The translations under genes and the position numbers were made by a program. A DNA stretch of 16,087 nt from SAT2750 sp964476375. GTDB taxonomy: Bacteria; Planctomycetota; Planctomycetia; Pirellulales; Pirellulaceae. Location of the stretch: positions 1-16,087 of the forward strand of contig CAYYZW010000169.1 of assembly GCA_964476375.1 (NCBI GenBank), given 5' to 3'. The notes beneath the pieces were generated by a model, which made no database searches, was not told where the DNA came from, and saw nothing but the letters and a program-made list of their open reading frames with translations. This document shows positions 14,616 through 16,087 of this stretch, piece by piece (position 1 is the first letter of the stretch; each line of letters starts with the position of its first letter).

Positions 14616-15524
14616 ATGGCCGGCTACGACCTCACACATCTGAAACAGCTCGAGGCAGAGAGCATTCACATCATTCGTGAAGTGGCTGCCGAGTTTGACA
14701 ATCCAGTCATGCTCTACTCGGTCGGCAAGGACTCCTCGGTGATGGTCCAGCTGGCGCTGAAGGCGTTTTATCCCGCCAAGCCACCCTTTCCCTTGATGCA
14801 CGTTGACACGACATGGAAGTTTCGTGAGATGATCGAATTCAGGGAAAATTATGCCCGCACCGAACTCGGACTGGACGTGATCGTCCACATCAACGAGGAA
14901 GGTCGCAAGCTGGGGATCCATCCGCTCGAGTCAAGCGGCAAGCATACCACGGTGATGAAAACGGAGGGTCTCAAGCAGGCGTTGGAGAAGCACGCGTTTG
15001 ACGCCGCCTTCGGTGGTGCCCGGCGTGATGAGGAAAAATCACGTGCCAAGGAACGTGTCTTTTCGTTCCGTGACGAGCATCACCGCTGGGATCCAAAAAA
15101 CCAGCGACCGGAACTCTGGAACCTCTACAACACACGGGTCAACAAGGGCGAGAGCATCCGCGTCTTCCCTCTTTCCAACTGGACGGAGCTGGACGTCTGG
15201 CAGTATATCCACCTGGAAAAAATCCCCATCGTCCCTCTCTACTTTTCAGCCCCCCGGCCGGTGGTCATGCGGGACGGCGTGATGATCCTTGTCGACGATG
15301 AACGGCTTGAGCTGGCCGATGGAGAGAAACCGGAAATCAAGAATGTCCGTTTTCGCACGCTCGGTTGTTACCCGCTGACCGGGGCGGTGGAGTCTGACGC
15401 CACCACGCTTCCGGAGATCATCCAGGAGATTCTGCTGGCGTCGACCTCCGAGAGACAGGGGCGGACCATCGACAACGACGACGAGGGGGGCATGGAAGAC
15501 AAGAAACGGGAGGGGTACTTCTAG
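14616..15524 (+). CDS. cysD: Sulfate adenylyltransferase subunit 2
   Basis: Small subunit of ATP sulfurylase, which adenylates sulfate to adenosine 5'-phosphosulfate in the cytoplasm, driven by the GTPase subunit CysN. The 302-residue length equals that of well-known CysD proteins. The PP-loop ATP-binding motif SVGKDSS is at 35-41. MHVDTTWKFREMI, AFGGARRDEEKSRAKERVFSFRD and FPLSNWTELDVWQYI are hallmark stretches. The C-terminus, with ERQGR and a final KKREGYF, is also typical. The similar phosphoadenylyl-sulfate reductases lack the GGARRDEE block, so confusion is unlikely. The ribosome site is weak. cysN follows after 29 bases, the standard order. Confidence 0.97.
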   Translation: MAGYDLTHLKQLEAESIHIIREVAAEFDNPVMLYSVGKDSSVMVQLALKAFYPAKPPFPLMHVDTTWKFREMIEFRENYARTELGLDVIVHINEEGRKLGIHPLESSGKHTTVMKTEGLKQALEKHAFDAAFGGARRDEEKSRAKERVFSFRDEHHRWDPKNQRPELWNLYNTRVNKGESIRVFPLSNWTELDVWQYIHLEKIPIVPLYFSAPRPVVMRDGVMILVDDERLELADGEKPEIKNVRFRTLGCYPLTGAVESDATTLPEIIQEILLASTSERQGRTIDNDDEGGMEDKKREGYF

Positions 15525-15553
15525 CCAACCCCGGAAGGCAGAAGTGATTGCCA

Positions 15554-16087
15554 ATGAGTCACAAGTCCGATCTGATCGCGACAGATATCGACGCCTATCT
15601 TGCTCAGCATGAGCAGAAGGAACTGCTGCGCTTGCTGACCTGTGGCAGCGTGGATGACGGAAAGAGCACGCTCATTGGACGCCTGCTCTATGACTCCAAG
15701 ATGATCTACGAGGACCAGCTGGCGGCCCTCGAGCAGGACTCGGTGACCCATGGCACCACCGGGGGCGATTTCGATCCGGCACTCTTGACCGATGGGCTCA
15801 AGGCAGAACGTGAACAGGGAATCACGATCGATGTGGCGTACCGGTATTTCTCCACGGCGCGGCGGAAATTTATCATTGCCGACACGCCGGGACACGAGCA
15901 GTACACGCGAAACATGGCGACCGGCGCGTCCACCTGTGACCTGGCGATTATCCTGATTGACGCCCGCCACGGAGTCCTGACACAGACCAAGCGACACAGT
16001 TTTATTGTCTCGCTGCTGGGCATCCGCCACGTGCTGGTGGCAGTCAACAAGATGGACCTGGTCGATTTTGACCAGCAGGTTTTTGAC
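15554..16087 (+). CDS. cysN: Sulfate adenylyltransferase subunit 1 (CysN), 5' part
   Basis: The first 178 codons are in the window and the gene continues past its end. It is the GTPase subunit of ATP sulfurylase, related to EF-Tu/EF-1A. The P-loop GSVDDGKST is at 31-39, the G2 region EREQGITIDVAYRYF at 85-99, the G3 motif DTPGHEQY at 110-117 and the G4 motif NKMD at 165-168. EREQGITIDVAYRYFST is specific to CysN/NodQ. Whether an APS kinase domain (CysC) is fused at the C-terminus cannot be seen. The ATG at 15554 is supported by AGAAG about 8 bases before it and by its position just after cysD. Confidence 0.95.
   Translation, partial: MSHKSDLIATDIDAYLAQHEQKELLRLLTCGSVDDGKSTLIGRLLYDSKMIYEDQLAALEQDSVTHGTTGGDFDPALLTDGLKAEREQGITIDVAYRYFSTARRKFIIADTPGHEQYTRNMATGASTCDLAIILIDARHGVLTQTKRHSFIVSLLGIRHVLVAVNKMDLVDFDQQVFD

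Overview
The window is about 16 kb of GC-rich, densely coded bacterial chromosome. No rRNA, tRNA, CRISPR array, insertion sequence or phage gene was seen, and no gap between genes exceeds about 150 bases. The gene style points to Planctomycetota, probably a free-living or marine lineage. The signs are a zinc-ribbon/GYF-like/TM protein, two exported Gfo/Idh/MocA oxidoreductases, an RraA-like protein, an NHL propeller protein and large multihaem cytochromes. This assignment is inference from gene content, because no marker RNA is present.

Layout. Bases 37-4183 (+): a zinc-ribbon membrane protein, a small secreted protein, alanine dehydrogenase (ald), class I PurE, and a methylthioribose-1-phosphate isomerase homologue (mtnA) translationally coupled to purE. 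Bases 4184-8662 (-), transcribed from 8662 downwards: an octahaem cytochrome gene broken by one in-frame TAG, an intact octahaem paralogue, and a small histidine-rich membrane protein. These look like one respiratory or electron-transfer operon. Bases 8809-9570 (-): an RraA-like protein. Bases 9712-12429 (+): an exported NHL propeller, an exported Gfo/Idh/MocA protein and a lipoprotein. Bases 12419-13741 (-): a second Gfo/Idh/MocA protein with a possible twin-arginine leader. Bases 13851-16087 (+): rsmG, then cysD and the start of cysN (sulfate activation), which runs off the window.

How they fit together. CysD and CysN form ATP sulfurylase, and MtnA belongs to methionine salvage, so both ends of the window touch sulfur metabolism. 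PurE and Ald are housekeeping nitrogen and purine enzymes. The cytochrome operon has no recognisable catalytic partner and is the least explained part.

The two most notable points are both single-codon events in otherwise intact genes. A TAG lies at 7781-7783, five codons before the fourth haem motif of the upstream cytochrome. An alanine codon at 3851-3853 replaces the catalytic aspartate of MtnA. Either could be genuine biology or a sequence error.
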